Below the pieces are notes generated by a model. It was not told where the DNA came from. It did not search any database and saw only the letters and a program-made list of their open reading frames with translations. Below, one piece after another: positions 51,480 through 62,000 of a DNA stretch of 64,000 bases. Every line of letters starts with the position of its first letter. Position 1 is the first letter of the stretch. Source of the DNA: Craspedostauros australis (Eukaryota > Bacillariophyta > Bacillariophyceae > Mastogloiales > Achnanthaceae); assembly GCA_026770025.1 (NCBI GenBank), contig JAMXDE010000003.1, positions 1,240,001-1,304,000 of the forward strand, written 5' to 3'. The position numbers and the translations under genes were made by a program.

Positions 51480-53354
51480 ATGAGTGACGATTACGGAAGA
51501 AGGCACCGCGGCGACGACCGTCGTGATCGCGATCGTCGTGACCATGGCAGAGACCGTCATGATCGCGGAGAACGGCGCAGCTTCGGAGGTGGCGACGATC
51601 GGCGGGAGAGGGGCAGGTATGGAGATAGGGATCGTGGCCGAGATGGCGGTGGTCGAGATGAAGGCAGACGTGATGAAGGCAGACGTGAAGGTCGCAGGGA
51701 TGGTGATGGCCGAGACAAAAGCCGAGAAGGCCGCCGATCCAACGGTGGAAGGAGTCGTTGGGACGATGTTGGCGAACAGCATGGTGATGGGCGCAACGGT
51801 GACAACCGCGCAAACGCAGGTGGAACCCCAGGTGCAACCTCAGGTGCAAATGCAGGTGCAACCCCAGGTGCAACCAACGGAGGACGCACGCGTGGCGAGG
51901 AGAGCTACTACGGCCACGCAGCCGCAGGCGACACCGATGACAACAAACACGAATCCATCCGTCCCGGTCTCGTCGTGAAGGGCACGGTGGCACGCATCGA
52001 AGCCTACGGAGCCTTCGTCGACTTCGAGGTCGGCAAGGACAAGCACCGCGGATTGGTGCACATCAGCCAGATCGCGCAACGCCGCGTCGAGCAGGTGACG
52101 GACGAGCTGCAGCTGGGCCAGGATGTCCACGCGTCCGTGCTCGATGTCGCGGAGGAACAGCGTTCGGACAGGCGCTTCGGCAACCGCGCACCGTCGCTGC
52201 GCATCCGTCTCGGCATGAAGGAGGTCAACCAGATGACGGGCCAGCGCATCGAGGGATCATCGGGCGGGGGCGGCAAGAGGGGGCGCCGCGGTGGCAACAC
52301 GAAGGAGTTGGAGAAGCGTGCGGATCAGCGTCGTCATCTCTACATGTCATCGCGCATGCATTGGAATACGGAGGAGAACGACGATGCGGGCGTCAGCAGC
52401 CGCATTCCGTACCTTCGCTTGCTGTGGTCCGCCAGTCCGGAGCCGGCCAAGGCGCAACCCGTTGCTGCCAAAAAGCCTTCGTCCGACGACAAGAAGAAGG
52501 CAAAGGACAGCGACGACGACAGCGACGACGATTCATCGTCATCTTCCGAAGATGAATCCAGCGTGTCGTCGTCCGAGTCATCGCGCGATCGACGCAAACG
52601 CCGCAAGAAACGCGGCAAACGTCGCAAATCTCGCAAACGCGACGAGAAGAAACGCAAGAAACGGAGCAGCAAATCCGACAAGCGAAGTCGCAAGCGCCGC
52701 CGATACTCAGATTCCGAGAGCGAGGCATCCAACAACAGCGATAGCGATAGCGACGACAGCGTCAAGAAGGACGACAACGAAAAGGAATCGCCGTCCGCCG
52801 AACCCAAGACCGAAGACAAGGGTGAAGACGCCATGGAAAACACCACCACCGAGGTCGACAAGGAGGCGCAGGACTTCAAGGACGCCGTCCAAGGCGGTGC
52901 CAAGGCCAACGAATCCGACGAGGAGGATGAGGGACCCAAGCCGCTCGCGCAGGGCAATGCCGGCAACGACGCGGGAGGGGCCGCCGGCTCGCAGTACGGA
53001 GGAGCCCTGTTGCCAGGCGAAGGACAAGCCATCGCCCAGTTCGTGCAGCAGAACCTGCGTATCCCGCGTCGTGGTGAGATTGGGTACTCGCAGGACGACA
53101 TCGAACACTACGAGAAGTCGGGTTTCGTCATGAGTGGTTCGCGACACTCTCGCATGAACGCCGTGCGTATCCGAAAGGAAAACCAGGTGTACTCCGCCGA
53201 AGAACAGCGGGCCCTCGCATTGATCACGATGGAGGAGAATCAGCAGAAGGAGGCCCAGCTCATGGAGGACTTCCGCACGATGCTCAAGGAGAAGAAGCAG
53301 CAGCGCGAGAAGGAGAAGAAGTCCAAGAAGAAAAAGAAGAAGTCGAAAAAGTAA
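51480..53354 (+). CDS. S1 RNA-binding domain fused to NKAP C-terminal domain
   Basis: Single exon, 624 residues. Residues 1-110 are Arg/Asp/Gly-rich (RD/RS-like), followed by a Gly-Ala-Thr-Pro repeat (112-134). An S1 domain spans about 159-250: GLVVKGTVARIEAYGAFVDF, RGLVHISQI, LGQDVHASVLDV, LRIRLGMKEVNQMTG. Its closing Ser/Gly-Met-Lys-x-Val-Asn/Asp-Gln-x-Thr-Gly is like the S1 domains of DHX8/PRP22 and ZCCHC17. The middle is an acidic then Ser/Lys/Arg-rich disordered region (330-500). Residues about 508-605 match the NKAP (SynMuv) C-terminal domain: ALLPGEGQAIAQFVQ, RIPRRGEIG, FVMSGSRHSRMNAVRIRKEN, YSAEEQRALA. NKAP binds RNA and the spliceosome and acts in transcription repression and splicing; typical NKAP proteins lack S1. 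A nuclear pre-mRNA role is therefore likely. A polyLys tail gives nuclear targeting signals. Confidence 0.9.
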   Translation: MSDDYGRRHRGDDRRDRDRRDHGRDRHDRGERRSFGGGDDRRERGRYGDRDRGRDGGGRDEGRRDEGRREGRRDGDGRDKSREGRRSNGGRSRWDDVGEQHGDGRNGDNRANAGGTPGATSGANAGATPGATNGGRTRGEESYYGHAAAGDTDDNKHESIRPGLVVKGTVARIEAYGAFVDFEVGKDKHRGLVHISQIAQRRVEQVTDELQLGQDVHASVLDVAEEQRSDRRFGNRAPSLRIRLGMKEVNQMTGQRIEGSSGGGGKRGRRGGNTKELEKRADQRRHLYMSSRMHWNTEENDDAGVSSRIPYLRLLWSASPEPAKAQPVAAKKPSSDDKKKAKDSDDDSDDDSSSSSEDESSVSSSESSRDRRKRRKKRGKRRKSRKRDEKKRKKRSSKSDKRSRKRRRYSDSESEASNNSDSDSDDSVKKDDNEKESPSAEPKTEDKGEDAMENTTTEVDKEAQDFKDAVQGGAKANESDEEDEGPKPLAQGNAGNDAGGAAGSQYGGALLPGEGQAIAQFVQQNLRIPRRGEIGYSQDDIEHYEKSGFVMSGSRHSRMNAVRIRKENQVYSAEEQRALALITMEENQQKEAQLMEDFRTMLKEKKQQREKEKKSKKKKKKSKK

Positions 53355-54663
53355 ACAAGACACCAAGGGGCGGCACCATGCTGTGTGTAGCCCGTATGTC
53401 GCCATCGCCGTGCAGGGCATAGCAGCAGCATTGCACCCTACGGATACGGAGAATCTACCACCATACGTACGTATCACACGATCCACAAGGAATCTGCCAT
53501 GCCTTTCAATACAAGTAACAGCCGCAACAGTAACAAATACAATTACAAACGACGCAGTGTGTTCGTCTATCCAACACAGCTCGTGCCTGTGTAGAGCCAC
53601 AGAGGATAAGATGGGGTATAACTCGCTACCAATACGGATATCACGATAACTCTAATCATTTCTATATTCAGCAGTCTTTTTACATGGGATATACTACCAG
53701 CATGGGACCTTTTGGATCGCTCAGGCTCTCCTTCTGTTGCTGCTTATGCTTTGATTGTATAATGCTCGCATGGTGTGGCGCTTTCGCTTCCAACCATATT
53801 ATGATTTATGATGTGCATGGCTGTACATTAGCGTGTCCATGGCTGTACGTTGTCGTTGAGCTGTCGCTCCTACTTCGGGGATCGTGGGGTGACGAGAGTG
53901 TTTTCTCTCCCTTCCGACTCTACTCGTACCATGGCATGGCGTGCTGTGCTCAGTGAGCATTGCTTCAGCTTTGGCTTAGCTTGACTTGGCTGGTGCACTT
54001 GCGACAAGAGACTGCCTCGAGATCATTGTTCTGCGCTGTTGTCTTGTGTGTGTGAGTGCAAATGCTATTGGTGTTCACACAAGACGAACAAGTACATCGT
54101 GCAGAACTTGATCTGGTGGAAATACCATGGCGATGATGATGCTGGTGATCCTGTCGTGGTGACAGGATCGGTGAAATCATCAACGCGCATGAATCGGCTG
54201 TCTCTCGGAGTGCGTCCAGCTCAAGTCGTGGCTGTGAATCGATCGTCCATTCGTCCATCGTCGATGCCTGGGGATGGAAAGATGCATCTTCTACGTTGTG
54301 TGCCTTTGCGGCGGAAGGAACGACCATATGTGACGAGTTGTTGAGTGTCCGGCGCGCCTGGGTGACTTTCTGTCGTCCATCCTCACATATTCCTCCACTA
54401 GATGGAGCGGAGCAGGATGCTGGGGTGAGTGAACCCCCAGATTTGACAACATGCCTCTGCGCGAGTGTCCGCATGAACACTGTGCGCTTGCCCAGCCCTG
54501 TGTTGACGCAATGCCATCTTCGTTGCTTGCTGCTTTGCTCTTCTGAAGTTCAACTTCTTGTTCTTCTTCGACCAAGCAACAGGCAGGCAGACCGTGTTCG
54601 TCCAACCAATGTAATGGAATGTGCACTCGTCGATTTGTGACTTCATTCAGATTGGCCGATCGT
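53355..54663. other. Intergenic region between convergent genes, no supported gene
   Basis: About 1.3 kb between the 3' ends of the S1-NKAP and STI1 genes. Contains the half-palindrome CTCTACTCGTAC at 53918-53929. Frames up to 171 codons exist but have no domain. An unrecognised short gene is possible. Confidence 0.45.
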
Positions 54664-56787
54664 TCATGTATCGCTCTTCTTTCGACGGAAGAATCCTCTC
54701 TTGGATCGGCTCTTTTCCTTCTTGTCCTTTTCGTCTTCGCTGTCACTATCACTATCACTGTCACTATCACTGTCACTGTCACTATCGTCCTTGCCCTTTT
54801 TCTTCTTCTTCTTGTCATCCTCGTCATCCTCATCGCTCTCTTCTTGGCGTTCGACGAGCTCTTCACCAAAGTCATCACCCAACAGCGTTCCTGCGATGTG
54901 CTCCTTGGCGGCCGTCATGACAGACGCGCCAAAACTCTTGACAAAGCCGAAGCGACTCTTCTTTTCTTCCACCACCTCTTCTTCCTCTTCTTGTTCTGGT
55001 TGTTTGTCATCCTTGCCACGCGTCTTGTTGTTGTTGCTGCCATCGCCCACCATTGCAGCACCTCCGGCACCACCGGCAGCTGTTGCGCCTGCCATGGCGG
55101 CAGTGTTGGACGACGCTCCACCCTTCTTGCCGTCCTTGTCCTTGTCACCAACATCATCGACATCCACGCCATCGGCCTTCTTGCTATCGTCATCGCCTTC
55201 ACCCTTCTTCTCGTCGGCCTCATCGATGGTGTCTTCCGCGACATCGGCGACGTCGTCGTTGACCACCTCACCAGCATCGTCTGCATTTTCCGCCACATCC
55301 TGCAGATCATCACCGAAACCACTTGGTTCCTCGACGTCATCGAGTCCTTCGACGTCTTCGCCAGCGGCGAGGGCACCGAAGTCGTCTCCGGCCATCGCAC
55401 CACCCGCCATGGCGCCGCCGAGCCCCATTCCGGCCCCCGGGACCAAGCCATCGCCGAAGATGTTGCCCACGATCTGGCCCGCGACCAGATCCGTGGCGGC
55501 CACACCGATGGAAGCCATGATTCCGCCGAAGCGGCCCTGGTTGGGGTTCTCCTCGCCGTTGCGCTGCTGGTTGCTCTTGTTCTGGCCACGCGCCTGCTGC
55601 TGTTGCTGATTGTTCTTGTTGTTGCGGTTGGCACCCTGCGCGTTGTCTCCTGGCTTGCCGTTGTCGTTGTCCGCCTCCTGCTCTTCGACTTCGGCATCCT
55701 CCCACCATCCTTCGTCTTCCTCCTCCTCTTCTTCTTCGTAGTCGAATTCGTAATCGCCGGTCTCCTCGCCGGCATCCGCGTCGGCGCCGAACTCGGCCGA
55801 CTCGCCATCCGCGTCCTCCGTGAAGTCGAACTCCGTGTCGAAGTCGGCCTGGTTGCCACCATCGAAGGCATCGTAGTCCATGCCGGCGTTGCCCGTCTCG
55901 AATACCGAATCGCCCATCTCGACATCCGGCGCCACGAAACCGTCGGGATCGACGAAGTCCGACTCGATGAGGGAGGGCGCCTCGCCCAACGCCCTGAGGT
56001 TGTCTGGATCCGTGAGCACGCGCATCGTCTCGGGGTCGGACATGAGCTCCTCGCAGAGGGGATTCGAATCGCGCAGCGCCTTGAGCTCGTCGTCGTTCTC
56101 GATGGCCTCCTCGAGTCCCTCGGGATCCTCTAGCAGGACCTGCATCTGCTCCTGCACCTCCGGGTCTTCCATGTGATCGGCGGCGCGGTTGAGGGCCTCG
56201 CGGTTTGGATCGGGCGCCTCGTCGGCGTCGTCGGCATCCGCGTCGTCGTTCTCGAGCTCGTCGAGGGCGTCCTCGAAGCAGCAGCCGATGAGGCAGCCGC
56301 TGAGGAAGGCGAAGCCGCCGCCCGCGATGCAGGCCATGATCTTCTTGATGAAGAGGAGGACCTTGAAGACCTTGAAGATGGGGGAGTTGACGAACCACAC
56401 GAAGCAGGAGCGGCGCTTGCTCTTGTCCTCGTCCTCGGGCAGGATGCCGCCGGCGTCCTTGTAGACCTGCTCGAAGTTGATGCGGATGAGCTTGGGATCC
56501 TCAAAGACGGGTCGCAGATCGGGGTACTGGTCGAGCAGATGCTGCAGCCTTGGGCAGTTCTTGTATATGTTGGAGGCGAAGTCAGGATCCTCGCGGATCT
56601 GCACCACGACCTCCCTCATGAGGACGAGGTTGTCGGACATGACCTCCTGCGTCTGCTGTCTCAGGTCGGAGTCCATGGACATGGTGCCGACGGAGCCATC
56701 GCCGTCGAGGCTCTTGCCCTTCTCGGCCTCGCTCACGCTGTCGCTGTCCTGGTTGCCGGCGTTGCGACGCCGTCGGAAGAGCCCCAT
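54664..56787 (-). CDS. STI1-repeat protein with hydrophobic segment and acidic tail
   Basis: Single exon, 707 residues from the ATG at 56787; two further upstream codons are open but contain no ATG. A first STI1-like module spans about 40-112: QEVMSDNLVLMREVVVQI, DPDFASNIYKNCPRLQHLL, YPDLRPVFEDPKLIRINF. Then comes a Cys/Gly-containing hydrophobic stretch (about 138-173, VFKVLLFIKKIMACIAGGG onwards) that could be a membrane segment or hairpin. A second STI1-like module spans about 205-290 with repeated Asp-Pro helices: DPEVQEQMQVLLEDPEGLEE, NPLCEELMSDPETMRVLTD. STI1 modules in ubiquilins and HOP bind hydrophobic clients or chaperones. The remaining 400 residues are extremely Asp/Glu-rich with Asn/Gln and Gly patches and end in a basic RSKRGFFRRKK motif echoing the N-terminal MGLFRRRR. 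A quality-control or membrane-protein chaperone role is inferred; orthology is not established. Confidence 0.75.
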   Translation of the reverse strand: MGLFRRRRNAGNQDSDSVSEAEKGKSLDGDGSVGTMSMDSDLRQQTQEVMSDNLVLMREVVVQIREDPDFASNIYKNCPRLQHLLDQYPDLRPVFEDPKLIRINFEQVYKDAGGILPEDEDKSKRRSCFVWFVNSPIFKVFKVLLFIKKIMACIAGGGFAFLSGCLIGCCFEDALDELENDDADADDADEAPDPNREALNRAADHMEDPEVQEQMQVLLEDPEGLEEAIENDDELKALRDSNPLCEELMSDPETMRVLTDPDNLRALGEAPSLIESDFVDPDGFVAPDVEMGDSVFETGNAGMDYDAFDGGNQADFDTEFDFTEDADGESAEFGADADAGEETGDYEFDYEEEEEEEDEGWWEDAEVEEQEADNDNGKPGDNAQGANRNNKNNQQQQQARGQNKSNQQRNGEENPNQGRFGGIMASIGVAATDLVAGQIVGNIFGDGLVPGAGMGLGGAMAGGAMAGDDFGALAAGEDVEGLDDVEEPSGFGDDLQDVAENADDAGEVVNDDVADVAEDTIDEADEKKGEGDDDSKKADGVDVDDVGDKDKDGKKGGASSNTAAMAGATAAGGAGGAAMVGDGSNNNKTRGKDDKQPEQEEEEEVVEEKKSRFGFVKSFGASVMTAAKEHIAGTLLGDDFGEELVERQEESDEDDEDDKKKKKKGKDDSDSDSDSDSDSDSDSEDEKDKKEKSRSKRGFFRRKKSDT

Positions 56788-59052
56788 GGTCAATTGGAGT
56801 GCTCGCTTTGGCTGTTGCTAGTGTTGTTATTGTTGCTATTGTTGCTAGTGTTGTAGTTGTAGTTGTGGTTGCTACCCGTGGGATGACTCAAAGCCCGTCA
56901 AGTCAAGCCAGCCAAGGTGCAGCCAAGTTGTAGACAGAGCACAGTGGAGTGAAGTGGAGTGGTTGAGAGTGGAGCGTGAACCTATGGGCCCTCTGGAATG
57001 GATGACTTTCGTGCTGGAGCTTTTTCGTCCAAACCTGTGATTATTTTGGCTCTTTTCTGGTTGCAGCTGTTGGTGGTTGTGTTGAGTTGTGTGGTTACGT
57101 TGAGTTGTGTGGTGGTGGTGGTGGTGGTGGTGGTTGTTGTAGCAGCTTGGTCTTGCTGGTTTCGTTCTCCTTGCGCCTCTGTTATCTCTGTTGAGGTCGC
57201 GACTTGTTTGTGCACAAATAGTATGTAAAGTATGGACGGCACGATCTACCACGTCAAAAGAATACAGAGCGTCTGAACCCACTGGTCAGAACTCGATCAC
57301 GCCAAATCGTATTCGTGAAGCGGAACGCACAACGCCGCACACTCTATTGATACTCAAGAGAGTATAATAGAGAGGAGAGGGAGAGACCTTTCAACTTGAT
57401 TTCGCGTTGGGTGGACCAGAATGCGTGGGCTTGTGTTTGTTGTTTGGTGCAGAGCGTTTGTTTCGGTGGGTCAACACGCTTGATTGATTGCTTGATGCGC
57501 TTTTTGTCTTGGCTCGAGGCGTTCTTGATGGGCCTTGTTGGCATGAATGTTGCTGCTCGCGTTGCTACCTTGAGCTGCCGCTTTTGTTACTGTTTCGGCT
57601 GTACACATACTTCTTGATGAACGATGTCAAAGGTCACGACCACAAAGAGCACAAACACGCCATCACACACACAATTTGCTGCGTTGAAGTTGGTTGGTTG
57701 GCTGCGTTCGAACCACCTTTTCGCGCGCAAAAAACCAAAATTTTCTGGCGACGCTCCTGTGAGTACGTTCGATCGCCGACCGGCCTGCCGCCACTAATGC
57801 CAACGGCAATTGCACCGCCATCTCCGCAAAACACCACGCACAAGGGGACGCGAAGTTTGGGCGCACCTCGCGGTATGAAAAGGACTCCTCCGGAATGACA
57901 AAAGTACTTTCATTTATCCGGCCGCACAATCCAAATGGTCCCGCGGAGAAATCCAAAAGGAAGCTCAACACCTCATTCGCGGTCATCAAGACCAATCTAA
58001 TTAACAAAATGAACAAAAAGTCTGCAAAGGCAATGACTCACAAACCCGATGGGACATTCGAACCCAACACACGGGATTGGTGCGGTGGAAGGCTGCCACG
58101 ATTCGTTGAAACTCTGAATGCGGTCGTCCGAGTCCATTACATGTGGATCGCGGACCCACCGGATCACTTTCCGTCTGCTGGACACGTCATCTGAACGAAC
58201 ACCAGATGGCGACGCGTTCTGATTGTGGCTTCGCTGTTTTGCTGTGTAGAAAATGCGTGGAACTTGTACCAACTGTGCAACACTGTGCGCTGTGATGTCA
58301 AAGATACCACGTGGTCGTTCGCGCCAACGTGAGATGTCTGCGCGAACGAAAGAGTCGTGTTTGTGCCACAGAACAGTGTCGTACTGTTGTTGTTGTTGTT
58401 GTTCTTTTGTGTGCGAGATAACTGAGACGAGTGCTTCGTGCTGACGAAGTTGTGAACGTTGAGACGGATGATGCGAACTGAGAAATCGAGAATCACGGGT
58501 TAGGAACACACGGCGAGAACAACCGTGACGGTGGCAGCAACGGCAACACGAGACAAATGTCCGAAAAGGGACATTGTCATCCGTTCTTGTCGTCATTGCG
58601 GTCAGTGTCGCCTTGATCACAAGGAGGAGCCAACCAACACAGATTCACAAGTATAGTCGTATAATACCATAGAGAGAAGCCAAAACAACGGCACACACAT
58701 ACCCACTATTCTACTATACCCACGGTCACATCTGCCGCAACGAGAGAAAGGGACACGGAGACTGGGCATCGCCCATCACAAGAGAGAGAAGGAAGATTCA
58801 TCGTCAGACATCGAATCGATTTGGGTCTTTTGGCATCATTTTGGCTTCTCCCACGATTTCCGTCAACACGCTGGCTTTGATTCGATTCCGCATCTGTCAT
58901 TGCTCTTGGGTCAGCCTCGTGGATTCGCAGAGTTGAATTGAAGCCTGATATATCACATCAGCCCAAACATATTGATCGGCAGGAACAGGAGGCCACACTG
59001 CACACACCCACACACGCAGTGAGAAAGAGAAAGAGAGAGCGCTTGAGACGAC
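56788..59052. other. Intergenic region between divergent genes, no supported gene
   Basis: About 2.3 kb. It begins with GTTGTTATTG-type low-complexity sequence (56815-56870), then GTGGA-like reiterations, a GTGGTG run (57109-57137) and a TTG run (58385-58403). A 99-codon plus-strand frame (57901-58194 from its ATG region) is Lys/Asn-rich without a domain and remains an unsupported possibility. Confidence 0.45.
57109..57137. repeat. (GTG)n triplet run
   Basis: About nine uninterrupted GTG triplets, preceded by two imperfect GTTGAGTTGTGTG copies. Confidence 0.85.
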
Positions 59053-62000
59053 ATGGCGCTCGTTCCGACCCAAATGAGGGCAGCGCACGAGGCTTCGCCT
59101 GCCTTTCAGACCACGATGGAGGCAAGCCGCGATCAGGGACGGCATCCCAAGGAAAGGAAGGTCACCCACACTGCAGCCCACAAGATGAGAGTCAAGGTGG
59201 CGCCTCCCACCAACATCAAGGCTGACCCAAATGCAGCTGCCAAGGTTCGAAATTCATCTGCTTCCGTCCCAAAGTCATTTGCGACTCCACCTCAGCATGC
59301 GGCCAGATCAAGGGCCTGGATTCCGCTGGCGTATCCCAAGCAGGCAGTCATCGCATCGTTGTCTCACCATGAACATCAGAATCAGCATCAGCGTCCATAC
59401 GAGTGCGTCACACGCAATCTTCATGAGGAGAACGATATTCGCGACACTCATTCATGCGGACGACGACCATTGCATTGCGATCCCAAGCGAGAACTGTCGC
59501 AGATGGACTCTGCCTCGTACTTCCCGCTGCACCCGGACATCCTGCTGGCCACAGCACGAGAGCTCCTCATCTTCGACGGTGTCCTGGATTCCAAGACATT
59601 GACTGTCGACTCGGTCCCTTCCATGGCCGTTTTCGCCAATGGCAATGATGCCAACAATACCAATACCAATGGCAACAAGGAAGAGCTCGTCCAGATCCCA
59701 CCATTCCTCTACCACACGCAGTATCCGGCCTACAAGAAGATCGTCCCTGACAAATCCAGCTCTACCATCGACGCCAAAGCCATCGCTACTTATGATCCAA
59801 CCACCATCATTACCACTTCCACAGCAAGAACCAATGGCCGCAAGCGATCTGCATCGGCATCCACTACTCGCAGTATGACAGAGTCACCTACCTCCTCCTC
59901 ATCATCATCTTCTTCATCTCCCAACAACAAAAGACACAAGCAAACGACAGCCTCCGTAGTCTCGCCATGCGCATCGCCCAAACGCGCTCCGACTGTCCCG
60001 AATGATCGCTGCGAAGCACTTGCCACCAGCCTCATCATCGGCACGCCGTTGCCATCGCGACTCCAGCTGTATCCACAATCGCTGTTCTCTTCGGTCCGAT
60101 CCGTCTCGCCGCCATTGATGCACAAGTCGTACCTGCAAACCTCCGCTCGGCGTCCAAGATTTAGACCGCGTTTGCCAAACAAACGAAGCACGTCAGCAAC
60201 CGAGACCGCACCTGCGCGCAAGGCGAAATGCAAATCGACCTTCAAGTCTGCCAACAGACCTGCCAAGGTCAAGCGAACCAAGCCGTCGATCAAACACAAA
60301 AATCAGAGACACGCAGCAGCCACCAAACCGATGGACGCCAAGACACCCGCAGCTGCTGCTCAAAAGGTGCCTCCACCACGTCCTGTCTTGTCCACTGCCA
60401 CCTTGACGCTGAGACAGATCACACCGTCGCATGTTCCAACACCGGAACGCATCGCGCAAATTTGCATCGATCGTGTGTGGAATGATCTGCAGACGTCCTC
60501 TTCGTCCGTGACGAATTCATTGCCACCGCCGTACTTCCAATGCAAACAAGAAGAACAACACCAGCAGCGACAATGTCACCAGGAACAATCATCTGTTGAT
60601 GCCACCACTATCAACCACCATGACGCGAATTTCTCAGCAACGAAAGGAATCAAAGCAGAACCGCGGACAACGCCGCGGAAGATATCGGTCGCAGATGAAG
60701 AGGAGGCAACGGGCACAAGCACTCTTGCTCATACGCCGGTGCAGCCAGCAATCGAAACCCGCGCATCATCTTCAGTCGCAACGTCGGAACGCATGGATGA
60801 TACCATGCCTCTATGCATCGACCATTTCGAACAGGCCAAGCAAGAATTCGACGACATCGCAAAGTACTTTGACCTTGATCGTCGTCACGGCATCACCCGC
60901 GCCCTCACTCCCAAGCAACCGCTCTGCGACATCCCATCCATGGTCCACGCTTCCATATCCACAGAAACGGAGCTGCGCCGACAGGCCGACGTCATGACCA
61001 AATCCCTCGTCGCCAGCTTTCCCGACGCCGTCCTTCGCCAATTCTTGGGATACCATGCACGATCCATCTCCGTCCCACGCCGACGCTTGGAACGTCTGTT
61101 CGGTTGCTACCTGTACGATGTCAGCCACGCCATGTTTGCATGGGAGCGCACGGAGTGGGAGTTTGCAGCGCAGCTATCATTGTCCAAATCGACAATCCCA
61201 TTGCACCCGATGGCATCCTCAGGAGAAGGACTGCGTTCCGTTCATCGCGGCGCTTCCGTCACCAATTCACCTACAAATCATCGGCCGTTGACGGAAGAGG
61301 ACACTCGTAAGATCCAAGGAACGCTCTTCGACTCTCGCACGGTGGAGTTCTTGGGTGGCATGGAACCTTCGAGCATCCTGCCGCAGGCCATCATCATCGC
61401 ACGCCAACGACGTCAGAGTCGACCCAGCTCGCCCAACAACGATGAGAGCACAGAATACGTATCACCAATCGCCAATTGCAACACCAGCAACGCAGCAGCT
61501 GCTACCGTTGCCAACACTGTCGCCAGTATCACTGGCAAAAGCAATAGTACATGGCAGGCGTTCGCGGTGTCCCCAAAGGGCAGGAAGTACTTCAAGCATC
61601 ATTTGGTGCGTAACGTTGCTGTCGACAAATCTGCCAACGTGCAAAAGCTGCAAAAGCTGAGAGCTGCGATGATTGCACCGGGCAAACGAAGACGCGGTCA
61701 TCGACTACGACGGCTGCAATATGCTGAGCTGTGCAAGCCCATCACGCCTGTCAACCATCCCATGAGCGATGCAAAACACGTTTCGACCTTCGTTGCTGCC
61801 GTAAAGACAGAGAATCTCGATTCGGTCAAGACAGGTGGTGCAGCCACGGAAACGGCATCGATCAGCATGGAATCGTCGAACTCGTCCAATCCTGAAACGC
61901 CCGCAACATCCTGCACCGAACAGTCGCCCACACAGGTGATGCGCTCGCGACTTCGTGCGAATCCCCCACGCTCTCAACGAGAGACTGAGGGGAATGCGAT

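Noticed and set aside
51484-53133. Overlapping frames inside the S1-NKAP gene
   Set aside because: Off-frame reflections of repetitive Arg/Asp/Ser codons; the called frame carries two recognisable domains.
54701-55609. Long plus-strand frames antisense to the STI1 gene (Ser/Leu-rich)
   Set aside because: They are the mirror of Asp/Glu/Lys-rich codons in the real minus-strand gene.
57895-58194. 99-codon Lys/Asn-rich frame as a small gene
   Set aside because: No domain, no homologue recognised, opposed by a longer antisense frame; evidence insufficient.
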